From: Pedobacter sp. Leaf250
Lineage (GTDB): Bacteria > Bacteroidota > Bacteroidia > Sphingobacteriales > Sphingobacteriaceae
Assembly: GCF_920984735.1 (NCBI RefSeq)
Contig: NZ_CAKLBU010000033.1
Coordinates: 1 to 33,669 of the forward strand
Direction of reading: 5' to 3'
Length of the DNA: 33,669 nucleotides
In this document: piece after piece, positions 16,754 to 24,535 of the stretch
How the letters are laid out: the number at the start of each line of letters is the position of its first letter
How positions within the stretch are numbered: the stretch's first letter is position 1
Notes under the pieces: model-generated
The model's input: only the letters and a program-made list of their open reading frames with translations
The model's database searches: none
Told to the model about the DNA's origin: nothing
Program-made: the position numbers and the translations under genes

Positions 16754-18631
16754 ATGTCAACAATAGCATTACACGACGAACACAATCACGACCACGCTGA
16801 TCACGGACACCACAAGGAGACGTTGATTTCGAAGTATATCTTCAGCATGGATCACAAAATGATTGCTAAGCAATTCCTAATTACTGGTATTATCATGGCC
16901 GTAATTGCCATGGGCTTATCAATTTTATTCCGTATTCAATTGGCTTGGCCAGATCAAAACTTTCCTTTCTTAGAAACATTTTTAGGAAAATGGGCTGAAG
17001 GTGGTCGTATCAAACCTGACTTTTATTTAGCATTGGTAACCATTCACGGTACCATCATGGTTTTCTTTGTGTTAACCGCTGGTTTAAGTGGAACATTTAG
17101 TAACTTATTAATTCCATTACAAATCGGAGCCCGAGATATGGCGTCGCCATTCTTAAACATGCTTTCATACTGGTTTTTCTTTATGGCTTGTGTGATTATG
17201 ATGTCTTCTTTCTTCATCCAAACGGGCCCGGCATCTGGTGGTTGGACAGTTTATCCTCCTTTATCAGTTGTTGCTAAAGCAATGCCAGGTTCGGGTATGG
17301 GGATGACACTTTGGTTAATCAGTATGGTACTTTTCGTAGCATCATCATTAATGGGTGGTATTAACTACGTGAGTACAATTTTAAATATGCGTACTAAAGG
17401 TATGGACCTTTGGAAAATGCCATTGCCAATCTGGGCTTTCTTCTTAACGGCTATTTTAGGTATCTTATCTTTCCCTGTTCTTGTAGCTGGGGTTGTTTTA
17501 ATGGTATTTGATCGTAGTTTCGGAACAAGTTTCTACCTGTCTGATATTGTAATGGGTACCGATATTTTACCAAATGAAGGTGGTTCTCCAATTTTATGGC
17601 AACATTTATTCTGGTTCTTAGGTCACCCAGAGGTGTATATTGTAATTATGCCTGCTTTAGGTATTTCATCAGAAGTTATCTCGGTAAATTCACGTAAACC
17701 AATTTTCGGCTACCATGCAATGGTTTATTCATTAATTGGTATCACTGTACTTTCGTTCATCGTGTGGGGTCACCATATGTTTGTAACAGGTATGAATCCA
17801 TTATTGGGTGGTGTGTTTATGATTACCACGTTGATTATTGCCGTACCTTCTGCAGTAAAAACTTTTAATTATTTGGCTACACTTTGGAGAGGTAATATCC
17901 GTTTTACACCAGCGATGTTATTTGCTATTGGTTTAGTATCATTCTTTATCTCTGGTGGTTTAACCGGTATCTTCTTAGGTAATGCATCATTAGATATTAA
18001 TTTACACGATACGTATTTCGTAGTTGCCCACTTCCACTTGGTAATGGGTTCAGCAGCTATTTTTGGTATGCTTGCAGGTGTTTATCACTGGTTCCCTAGA
18101 ATGTTTGGTAAGATGATGAATGCTAAATTAGGTTACTTGCACTTTTGGTTAACCTTCATTGCAGCCTACCTGGTATTCTTCCCGCTTCACTTCTTAGGTT
18201 TAGATGGTGTACCTCGTCGTTACTATGCTTTCACTGAATTCGAATTCATGAAAAAATGGTTAACTGTTAACGTATTTGTAACTTGGGCAGCTATTTTAGC
18301 AGCATTGGCTCAGGTAGCATTTTTATTCAACTTCTTCTATTCGATCTTTAAAGGTAAAAAAGCACCTCAAAATCCTTGGGAAGCTAATACTTTAGAGTGG
18401 ACTGCACCAGTTGAGCATATCCATGGTAACTGGCCAGGAGAAATTCCTACAGTTTACAGATGGCCATATGATTATAGCAAGCCAGGACATGATGTGGATT
18501 TTATTCCTCAAACAGTTCCTTTCTCTCAAACCATGAGTTCAAACTTGCCTCATGATTTTGAAGGAAACGCAGAAGCAGAAAAAATTCAACAAGATTGGGA
18601 ATTAGCTAATCCTGTAAAAGAGAATAACTAG
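16754..18631 (+). CDS. ctaD: Cytochrome c oxidase subunit I
   Basis: Catalytic, proton-pumping core of a haem-copper oxidase, 625 residues and about 12 or more transmembrane helices. Ligands seen: His98 (TIHGT) and His428 for low-spin haem a; His291 in GHPEVY, cross-linked to Tyr295, with His340-His341 (WGHHMF) for CuB; and His426 (VAHFH) for haem a3. Glu293 in the HPEVY motif marks an A1-type D-channel oxidase, and VPSAVKTFNYLATLW fits the K-channel region. The N-terminus is strikingly rich in histidine (residues 7-21). A strong hairpin terminator follows it, although the assembly genes continue in the same direction. Confidence 0.97.
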   Translation: MSTIALHDEHNHDHADHGHHKETLISKYIFSMDHKMIAKQFLITGIIMAVIAMGLSILFRIQLAWPDQNFPFLETFLGKWAEGGRIKPDFYLALVTIHGTIMVFFVLTAGLSGTFSNLLIPLQIGARDMASPFLNMLSYWFFFMACVIMMSSFFIQTGPASGGWTVYPPLSVVAKAMPGSGMGMTLWLISMVLFVASSLMGGINYVSTILNMRTKGMDLWKMPLPIWAFFLTAILGILSFPVLVAGVVLMVFDRSFGTSFYLSDIVMGTDILPNEGGSPILWQHLFWFLGHPEVYIVIMPALGISSEVISVNSRKPIFGYHAMVYSLIGITVLSFIVWGHHMFVTGMNPLLGGVFMITTLIIAVPSAVKTFNYLATLWRGNIRFTPAMLFAIGLVSFFISGGLTGIFLGNASLDINLHDTYFVVAHFHLVMGSAAIFGMLAGVYHWFPRMFGKMMNAKLGYLHFWLTFIAAYLVFFPLHFLGLDGVPRRYYAFTEFEFMKKWLTVNVFVTWAAILAALAQVAFLFNFFYSIFKGKKAPQNPWEANTLEWTAPVEHIHGNWPGEIPTVYRWPYDYSKPGHDVDFIPQTVPFSQTMSSNLPHDFEGNAEAEKIQQDWELANPVKENN

Positions 18632-18642
18632 CTTTTAGCTTT
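18629..18642. repeat. Tandem TAGCTTT x2 over the ctaD stop codon
   Basis: Two perfect copies of TAGCTTT (18629-18635 and 18636-18642), the first starting with the TAG stop of ctaD. Probably chance or slippage, noted because seven-base repeats recur in this window. Confidence 0.35.
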
Positions 18643-18658
18643 AATACAATTTTAAAAG

Positions 18659-18698
18659 GGGTATCTGATTAAGTTTCTGCTTATCCGGATACCCTTTT
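18659..18698 (+). terminator. Hairpin terminator between ctaD and ctaA
   Basis: GGGTATC (18659-18665) pairs with GATACCC (18688-18694). The stem extends inward to about 15 pairs with one G-U and two mismatches around a six-base loop (TTTCTG), followed by TTTT. It would end or weaken transcription after the act and oxidase structural genes, giving lower expression of the downstream haem and assembly genes. Confidence 0.75.
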
Positions 18699-18713
18699 CA
18701 TCTTAAAAGATAT

Positions 18714-19772
18714 ATGGTCAGCAGATCAGAACAACGTTTCATTAAGATTAACTTCATAACCATCATAGTTACGCTATTGGTTATACTTGCCGGGGGTATT
18801 GTTCGCAGTACAGGTTCGGGCATGGGTTGTCCTGATTGGCCGAAATGTTTTGATCGCTATATTCCCCCAACAAATGTATCTCAACTCCCTGCTGATTACA
18901 AAGAGAAGTATGTTGCTGGTAGGATGAAGAAAAACGAGAAATTTGCTAAATACCTAGAGAGTATGGGCAAGATTGAATTGGCCAATAGCATTAGAAATGA
19001 TAAAAGCATTACGTTGCCAGAGGAATTTAATCCAGCTAAAACCTGGGTAGAATATATTAATCGGTTAACAGGAGTTTTTGCAGGAATATTTCTACTCTTA
19101 ACAGCAATCTATTCCTTCACTTATAGAAAAACAGCAAAGAGAATTATTGTATTGAGTATCCTGAATATTTTTGTTGTAGGATATCAAGCCTGGTTAGGTT
19201 CGATAGTTGTATCTACTAATTTGGCACAATGGGTGGTTACCGTTCATATGTTATTGGCAATTGTTATCTTAGCAATCTCCATATATACCTACAACTATGC
19301 TAAACAGCTGAATAAAGCACCATCAGTTATTATGTATCGCATTTTATGGCTGAAAGGGTTTTTACTTTTTACTTTAGTAGTGAGTATTATTCAAATCGTT
19401 CTGGGTACAGAAGTTAGGGAATCTGTAGATGTGATTGCTAAATCTCTTTCATACAGTATCAGAGAGAGTTGGATATCCAAAGTTGGATCAATATTTTCTT
19501 ACCATCGCGATCTGGCTATTCTTGTGGTAATTACAAACGGAATAGTTTATAAAATGGTGATCGATCGTTTTAGTGGTAAAGCAGCTCCACTATTAACCGC
19601 TCGATTTATTTTGATCACGCTTCTCATACAATTATTAAGTGGTTTCGCTTTGGCATACATCGCATTTCCACCGGCAGCGCAAGCCATACATATTTTGTTT
19701 TCTACGCTGTTATTTAGTTTACAATTTTATTTGTACTTGCTGGTTTACAGAACAAGTACCTATAAGCAATAA
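18714..19772 (+). CDS. ctaA: Haem A synthase (COX15/CtaA family)
   Basis: Membrane monooxygenase that turns haem O into haem A for the oxidase, 352 residues and about eight transmembrane helices. Features seen: GGIVRSTGSGMGCPDWPKC at the first loop with a cysteine pair typical of many CtaA proteins, VHMLLA, YHRDLA and AIHILFS, each carrying a conserved haem-ligand-type histidine. The first conserved helix-2 motif, usually ExxHR, reads EYINRLTG: Glu113 is kept but the histidine position is Asn116. ATG 18714 lies directly after the terminator hairpin. It is followed after 11 bases by ctaB, its pathway partner. Confidence 0.93.
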   Translation: MVSRSEQRFIKINFITIIVTLLVILAGGIVRSTGSGMGCPDWPKCFDRYIPPTNVSQLPADYKEKYVAGRMKKNEKFAKYLESMGKIELANSIRNDKSITLPEEFNPAKTWVEYINRLTGVFAGIFLLLTAIYSFTYRKTAKRIIVLSILNIFVVGYQAWLGSIVVSTNLAQWVVTVHMLLAIVILAISIYTYNYAKQLNKAPSVIMYRILWLKGFLLFTLVVSIIQIVLGTEVRESVDVIAKSLSYSIRESWISKVGSIFSYHRDLAILVVITNGIVYKMVIDRFSGKAAPLLTARFILITLLIQLLSGFALAYIAFPPAAQAIHILFSTLLFSLQFYLYLLVYRTSTYKQ

Positions 19773-19783
19773 TAAAAAGAGAA

Positions 19784-20692
19784 TTGAAACAAGTAATTTC
19801 AGATTTTTCTAAACTTATCAAATTCAGGCTATCGTTTACGGTAGTATTTTCTGCGTCGATATCTTTTCTTATCGGACAGAAAATGCAAGTGGGTAGAGGC
19901 CATATTCCTTCCATTGATTGGGGCAACTGGGGTATATTAATTGCAGGTGGTTTTTTAGTAACAGCAGCGGCCAATTGCTTCAATGAAATTATTGAAAAAG
20001 ATTTGGATAAGTTAATGTCTCGCACTAAAGACAGGCCAATGCCAGCTGGAAGAATGACCACTGGTCAGGGTTTAATTTTAGGTGTATTCATGGCTTTTTT
20101 AGGCACTTGGTTATTAGGCAAACTTAACTTAGAAACAGGTTTATTATCCGTGTTTTCTATTTTGCTTTATGCGTTTGCCTACACACCTTTGAAACGTAAA
20201 TCGCCCATCGCGGTTTTTGTAGGTGCCATACCGGGTGCTTTACCACCGCTAATTGGATATTTAGCAGCATTTGGCAGTTTAAAGGCCGAAATGTTTCATG
20301 AGATTGATTATTACATTGCAGGCATATTATTTTTGATTCAATTCGTTTGGCAATTTCCACACTTCTGGGCAATTGCATGGGTATTGGATGATGATTATAA
20401 GAAAGCAGGATTTAGATTATTACCAACTAAAAAACGCGATAAGGCTTCGGCATTATTCACTTTTATAAGTACATTAATTTTAATACCAGTTAGCTTGTTG
20501 CCTACCTTTTACGGTTTTGGTGGTTATTACATTGCAGGTTTATCGCTAATTGCTGGAATAATTTTTAGCTGGCTGGCATTGAAACTTTTATTGAACAGAG
20601 AATTGATTGATGCAAAGAAAGTGATGTTCTGTTCTTTTTTTTACATCCCGGCAGTGCAGTTGGGATTATTATTAAATTTTATAGCAAAATAA
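19784..20692 (+). CDS. ctaB: Protohaem IX farnesyltransferase (haem O synthase), TTG start
   Basis: UbiA-superfamily membrane prenyltransferase of 302 residues that adds farnesyl to haem B for haem A supply. The first Asp-rich type motif is NCFNEIIEKDLDKLMSRT followed by DRPMPAGRM; the second site is DDDYKKAGFRLLP. The frame has a stop at 19763-19765 and no ATG between it and the conserved N-terminus (FSKLIKFRLSFTVVFSA), so TTG at 19784 is the best start; the next ATG (residue 33) would delete most of the first helix. A purine run (AAAAAGAGAA) precedes the TTG. It sits between ctaA and the subunit III genes with only short gaps. Confidence 0.93.
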   Translation: MKQVISDFSKLIKFRLSFTVVFSASISFLIGQKMQVGRGHIPSIDWGNWGILIAGGFLVTAAANCFNEIIEKDLDKLMSRTKDRPMPAGRMTTGQGLILGVFMAFLGTWLLGKLNLETGLLSVFSILLYAFAYTPLKRKSPIAVFVGAIPGALPPLIGYLAAFGSLKAEMFHEIDYYIAGILFLIQFVWQFPHFWAIAWVLDDDYKKAGFRLLPTKKRDKASALFTFISTLILIPVSLLPTFYGFGGYYIAGLSLIAGIIFSWLALKLLLNRELIDAKKVMFCSFFYIPAVQLGLLLNFIAK

Positions 20693-20695
20693 TTT

Positions 20696-21274
20696 ATGGT
20701 TCTAACGATGGAAAATATCCAAGATACATTTGATCCAAAACCGAGGAAATTTATAGTCTGGTTATTTGTGGTATCTTCAACTATAATGTTCGGAGGCTTT
20801 ACGAGTTACTATCTTGTCTTTTCTGCATCAAAAGGAAAAGGACACGGTTTAGTTTTACCTGATGCATTTATATATTCAAGCTTGGTGATTATTGCCAGTA
20901 GCATCACACTATTCCTGGCATCCAGAGCACTACGTAAACTAAACTTCAGTTTACAAAGATACTTGCTTTGGGCTACTGTGTTTTTAGCCATCGCTTTTGG
21001 GGTGATGCAATTCAATGCATGGGGCAGTATGATCAACACAGGTGCAACTTTGGTTGGAAATAATGCCGCCATTTCTTTCATTTACGTGGTAAGTTTTATT
21101 CACCTCTTGCATATAATTGCAGGTGCATTCTTAATAATCAGTGCTTTAGTGGGCAGTTATAGAAATATTCCATTAGCGAAAAGCCAATATCGCATGGAAA
21201 TCGCATCTATTTTTTGGCATTTTATAGATATATTATGGATATATCTGTATGTTTTTTTACTTTTGAACCGTTAA
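20696..21274 (+). CDS. Cytochrome c oxidase subunit III (first copy)
   Basis: Haem-copper oxidase subunit III family protein of 192 residues with five hydrophobic helices. Diagnostic phrases are FVVSSTIMFGGFTSYYLV, VVSFIHLLHIIAGAFLI, and the C-terminal IFWHFIDILWIYLYVFLLL, which is the conserved WHFxDxxW helix. ATG 20696 (MVLT) is used here, but ATG 20708 (MENIQDTF) is an equally plausible start. It begins three bases after the ctaB stop. It is shorter than the next gene and clearly related, so this operon encodes two type III subunits. Confidence 0.88.
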   Translation: MVLTMENIQDTFDPKPRKFIVWLFVVSSTIMFGGFTSYYLVFSASKGKGHGLVLPDAFIYSSLVIIASSITLFLASRALRKLNFSLQRYLLWATVFLAIAFGVMQFNAWGSMINTGATLVGNNAAISFIYVVSFIHLLHIIAGAFLIISALVGSYRNIPLAKSQYRMEIASIFWHFIDILWIYLYVFLLLNR

Positions 21275-21305
21275 ATTTGTTAACAAACTATTATACTATT
21301 TCCAA

Positions 21306-22013
21306 ATGAATTCAGTATCACAATTAGATCAAGTTAAAACCGGACCATGGAATGGTGGTCGTTCTCCGTGGTCGGTAGAATATGGTAAAATCATGATGTG
21401 GTTTTTCCTTTTGTCAGATGCTTTTACTTTTTCATCGCTATTGATCTATTATGGCGCACAGCGTTTTTCAAAATTAACATGGCCAGATCCTGATTTGGTT
21501 TTCCAATCAGTACCAGGTCTTGCCGATAGTGGTTATCCATTGGTATTTGTGGGTATCATGACATTCATCTTAATTATGAGTTCTGTAACAATGGTATTAG
21601 CTGTTGAAGCAGGTCATAGACGTTCGAAAAAAGAAGTAATCTGGTGGATGGTTGCAACAATAATTGGTGGTTTTATGTTCTTAGGCTGTCAGGCATTAGA
21701 ATGGACTCACTTATTCCATGAAGGATTTGGTTGGGGAGAAATTCCATCAGCAGAAGAATTAAAACATTTATTTTCTGGTGATGTTTCTTTAGTGGCCGCA
21801 CAACAGTTTTCAAACCTTTTCTTTACGATAACTGGTTTCCACGGTTTTCACGTATTTAGTGGGGTGTTAATCAATATTATTATATTAATCATGACCATTA
21901 ATGGAACTTTCGAAAGAAGAGGACATTATTTAATGGTAGAAAAAGTTGGTTTGTATTGGCACTTTGTAGATTTAGTTTGGGTGTTTGTTTTTACATTCTT
22001 CTATTTAGTTTAA
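21306..22013 (+). CDS. ctaE: Cytochrome c oxidase subunit III (second copy)
   Basis: Subunit III of the aa3-type oxidase, 235 residues. It shows MMWFFLLSDAFTFSSLLIYY in the first helix, FFTITGFHGFHVFSGVLIN, and YWHFVDLVWVFVFTFFYLV at the C-terminus, all core family motifs. Compared with the first copy it has a longer N-terminal tail and an additional helical hairpin (about 70-125) with EWTHLFHEGFGWG. It is separated from the first copy by about 30 bases and from subunit IV by 24. Confidence 0.92.
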   Translation: MNSVSQLDQVKTGPWNGGRSPWSVEYGKIMMWFFLLSDAFTFSSLLIYYGAQRFSKLTWPDPDLVFQSVPGLADSGYPLVFVGIMTFILIMSSVTMVLAVEAGHRRSKKEVIWWMVATIIGGFMFLGCQALEWTHLFHEGFGWGEIPSAEELKHLFSGDVSLVAAQQFSNLFFTITGFHGFHVFSGVLINIIILIMTINGTFERRGHYLMVEKVGLYWHFVDLVWVFVFTFFYLV

Positions 22014-22037
22014 TTTATCATATCTAAAAATATTATC

Positions 22038-22391
22038 ATGTCAGAACATCATTCACATACAGAAGGACACGAACACGAAGAACACGCTGGCTTAAGCAGA
22101 AGTAAAATTTGGCAAGTATTCGGTATCTTATTATTAATAACCGTAATTGAATTTATCATTGCGTTAGTGATTTTACCGAAAGGATATATTTCTCATGGCG
22201 TTGGAAACTTTTTGTATATCGCTTTAACTTTAGTAAAAGCTTTTTACATTGTAGCATATTTTATGCACTTAAAATATGAGAAACTAGGGCTTCAACTTTC
22301 ATTAACAGTTTCATTTATTTTCATTATTTACTTTATAGTTTTAATGTTAATTGAGGGTGGTTTCTTAAACATCCACATGTTAAGTCATTAA
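22038..22391 (+). CDS. ctaF: Cytochrome c oxidase subunit IV (prokaryotic COX4 type)
   Basis: Small oxidase subunit of 117 residues with three hydrophobic helices (about 25-47, 55-75, 85-108). LLITVIEFIIALVIL and VKAFYIVAYFMHLKYE are typical of the prokaryotic subunit IV family. The N-terminal 17 residues are rich in His and Glu (HHSHTEGHEHEEHAG), as in subunit I here, and may bind metal. Its TAA overlaps the ATG of the SCO-like gene by one base (TAATGA). Confidence 0.88.
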   Translation: MSEHHSHTEGHEHEEHAGLSRSKIWQVFGILLLITVIEFIIALVILPKGYISHGVGNFLYIALTLVKAFYIVAYFMHLKYEKLGLQLSLTVSFIFIIYFIVLMLIEGGFLNIHMLSH

Positions 22392-23086
22392 TGAAAAGAA
22401 ACCCTATAAAAAAGGTACTAATCCTGGTAAGCATTTTAGCTATACCAGGATTTTTGTTTTTTTACTTATTGCCACAATTTGCGAAGAACAGGTATAAAAG
22501 TCTTCCCGTATTCGGAGAAAAGGTGGTTGCATCTACATTTCACTCTGTTAAAGGGAAAAAAATCCCTGATACCATTTACCATCAAATCCCTGCTTTTAGC
22601 TTAATTAATCAGAATGGCGATTCAGTAAACCGGTCATCATTAAAAGATAAAATAGTTGTATTGAACCTGTTTTTTACAGATGCAATGAGTAAGGATGTAA
22701 TTAAATACATCAGTCAGTTATCAGCAGGATATGAAAAGAAACCTTTGGTTCGCTTTTTAAGCATTTCGGTAAATCCTGAAGATAAAAATAAATTGAAAGA
22801 CTTTTCTAATCAATATAATGCCAAGCCGGGTAAATGGGATTTGCTTGCCGGCGATACTATTTCTACTTATCCTTTTATTAGAAAAGGTTTGCTGCTCGAT
22901 GTAATTAATGACGACTCAAGAGATCAATCAAATTTTATCTTTGGAAATAAAATTTTACTTATTGATGTGCAGCATCGAATTAGGGGGATGTATGAAATAG
23001 ATAATCCCGAAGCCAGAAGCAGGCTTGAAGATGAAATAAAAGTACTTATCGCAGAATATTTGAGAAATATAAAAGACGGTAGGTAG
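22391..23086 (+). CDS. SCO1/SenC-like protein lacking copper ligands
   Basis: Membrane-anchored thioredoxin-fold protein of 231 residues: an N-terminal helix (about 8-28) and a SCO-type periplasmic domain. Position in the oxidase operon, coupling to subunit IV by a one-base overlap, and phrases such as IPAFSLINQNGDSV, KDKIVVLNLFFTD and VRFLSISVNPEDK fit SCO1/SenC, which normally delivers copper to CuA. The protein has no cysteine anywhere. The place of the CxxxC motif reads A98-MSK-D102, and the distal His position reads Gln179 (DQSNFIFG). So canonical copper binding should be lost. It may be a structural chaperone, or another SCO in the genome may do the chemistry. Family assignment is strong by context, moderate by sequence alone. 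Confidence 0.82.
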   Translation: MKRNPIKKVLILVSILAIPGFLFFYLLPQFAKNRYKSLPVFGEKVVASTFHSVKGKKIPDTIYHQIPAFSLINQNGDSVNRSSLKDKIVVLNLFFTDAMSKDVIKYISQLSAGYEKKPLVRFLSISVNPEDKNKLKDFSNQYNAKPGKWDLLAGDTISTYPFIRKGLLLDVINDDSRDQSNFIFGNKILLIDVQHRIRGMYEIDNPEARSRLEDEIKVLIAEYLRNIKDGR

Positions 23087-23096
23087 TAAGGGTTTT

Positions 23097-23145
23097 AAAG
23101 TACATAGTACATAGTATAAAGTACAAAGTTGAAAGTGTAAAGTAT
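23097..23145. repeat. Heptamer array, unit AAAGTAY, seven copies
   Basis: Seven consecutive seven-base units: AAAGTAC, ATAGTAC, ATAGTAT, AAAGTAC, AAAGTTG, AAAGTGT and AAAGTAT. They fill most of the gap between the SCO-like and DUF420 genes. The unit drifts but the period is strict over 49 bases. Confidence 0.8.
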
Positions 23146-23163
23146 TAAGGCGCAATAACAGAA

Positions 23164-23703
23164 ATGAAATCATCCGTAGAGCAGAAATATAATAAATGGA
23201 TTATCGTATTGTCCATAGCTATACCTTTAGTAGTAGCATTATTATTTGGAGTTAATTTAAGGAAGCTGGGTTATGATGTTAAGCCTTTATCATTTTTGCC
23301 GCCAATATATGCTGCCATTAATGGCCTTACCGCTATTGTACTCATTATCGCAGTTTGGGCCATAAAAAACGGTAAACAAAAATTACATGAGAACCTGATG
23401 AAGGTTGCAATAGGTTTATCTGTTGCTTTTCTTGGAATGTATGTAGCTTACCACATGACCTCAGATTCAACAAAATTTGGAGGGGAAGGCGCTATTAAAT
23501 ATATCTATTACTTTATATTGATTACACATATTTGTCTTTCTGTAATCATCATACCATTCGTATTGATCACTTTTGTTAGGGCGCTCGCTCAACGTTTTGA
23601 CAAGCATAGAAAAATTGCTAGAATCACTTTTCCGATGTGGTTGTATGTTGCAATAACTGGAGTTATTGTTTATCTGATGATATCACCTTATTATAACTAT
23701 TAA
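23164..23703 (+). CDS. DUF420 membrane protein (CtaM-like oxidase factor)
   Basis: Integral membrane protein of 179 residues with about five hydrophobic helices. LPPIYAAINGLTAIVLIIAVW, LHENLMKVAIGLSVAFLGMYVAYH and FVLITFVRALAQRFDKHRKIAR are typical of the DUF420 family. In Firmicutes the family member CtaM is needed for haem-copper oxidase maturation. Its place at the end of this oxidase gene set supports a similar role, but that is by analogy. The heptamer array occupies the gap before it. Confidence 0.82.
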   Translation: MKSSVEQKYNKWIIVLSIAIPLVVALLFGVNLRKLGYDVKPLSFLPPIYAAINGLTAIVLIIAVWAIKNGKQKLHENLMKVAIGLSVAFLGMYVAYHMTSDSTKFGGEGAIKYIYYFILITHICLSVIIIPFVLITFVRALAQRFDKHRKIARITFPMWLYVAITGVIVYLMISPYYNY

Positions 23704-23812
23704 TTTCTTAAAATAATTCCTTCGCCAAAAAGGCTGTTATTTCTATAAATTTTGTGCTCATTAATTTGTAATATTGATTTGATAATTGAAGATCAATACG
23801 AGTTACAATTTG
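23704..23812. promoter_or_regulatory. Upstream region of the ECF sigma gene
   Basis: This gap contains TAAATTTTG (23746-23754), one base longer than the TAnnTTTG -7 box, about 58 bases before the ATG. A GCC-AAAAA-GGC hairpin near 23724 is too short to be a convincing terminator. The promoter is weakly supported. Confidence 0.2.
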
Positions 23813-24415
23813 ATGGATGTAGCAGAAATAGAAACCGGAAGTGATTTAATTGCTTTGATTGAGAAAGGTCGAACTTCGGTCTTCACCCGCTTTTACACGT
23901 CCTATTTCCAAAAGCTCTTACTAGCTAGTGATAAATATTTAAAAGATATTTATGCTGCTGAAGAACTAGTTCAGGATGTATTTTTAAAAATTTGGGAAAA
24001 TCCTTATCAACTTTCAGATGTTAAATCAGTAAAATCTTATCTGTATCGAGCTGTAATTAATTCGTCTGTTAATTACATCAATCGCCAAAAAAACATAGCA
24101 CAACATCATTTAAAATTAACTTCTGAATTATCTGATGAATATTTTATGGAATTGGATGAGGAGCATGAAGTAATTATATTGCTCCGAGAGGAAATAGAAA
24201 AATTACCCTTACAGTGCAAAAAGATTTTCAAATTAAGTAGGTTTGAAAATTTGAAGTATAAGGAAATAGCTGCGCAGCTAAATATTTCTGAGAAAACTGT
24301 AGAAAATCATATAGGAAATGCATTGAAAATTTTGCGAGAGCGATTTTTAAACGATTCAGAATTAAAAAAACGTGGAAAAGCCTATTTAATGCTAATGAAT
24401 ATATTTCTTTATTAA
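23813..24415 (+). CDS. ECF-type RNA polymerase sigma factor
   Basis: Extracytoplasmic-function sigma factor of 200 residues. The start chosen is ATG 23813 (MDVAEIETGSDL); the frame could begin at a TTG nine codons upstream. Region 2 spans about 22-92 (FTRFYTSYFQKLLLAS and AAEELVQDVFLKIWENP), and region 4 about 122-180 (LPLQCKKIFKLSRFENLKYKEIA, then the helix-turn-helix LNISEKTVENHIGNALKILR). It matches the Bacteroidota-specific sigma-70 family next to FecR/SusC genes. It likely turns on the downstream FecR-SusCD operon when released by the FecR protein. Confidence 0.93.
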   Translation: MDVAEIETGSDLIALIEKGRTSVFTRFYTSYFQKLLLASDKYLKDIYAAEELVQDVFLKIWENPYQLSDVKSVKSYLYRAVINSSVNYINRQKNIAQHHLKLTSELSDEYFMELDEEHEVIILLREEIEKLPLQCKKIFKLSRFENLKYKEIAAQLNISEKTVENHIGNALKILRERFLNDSELKKRGKAYLMLMNIFLY

Positions 24416-24485
24416 AATAAGGAACTTTCAATACACATTTGAATGCCATTTTAAAATAAATTCAAGTTTTTTTTAAAAAATACTA

Positions 24486-24510
24486 GGGGTTTTCTGGAAG
24501 TTATTTGTCT
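24486..24510 (+). promoter_or_regulatory. Candidate ECF promoter upstream of fecR
   Basis: GGGGT (24486-24490) and GTCT (24507-24510) are separated by 16 bases and lie about 25 bases before the fecR ATG. G-rich -35 plus GTC-type -10 boxes are typical of ECF promoters, so this may be the target of the sigma factor encoded just upstream. The assignment is by pattern only. Confidence 0.35.
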
Positions 24511-24535
24511 ATACATTACAAACCCAAACTAACTA

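Noticed and set aside
23721..23740. GCC-AAAAA-GGC hairpin after the DUF420 gene
   Set aside because: Only a three-base core stem with no real T-run, too weak for a terminator.
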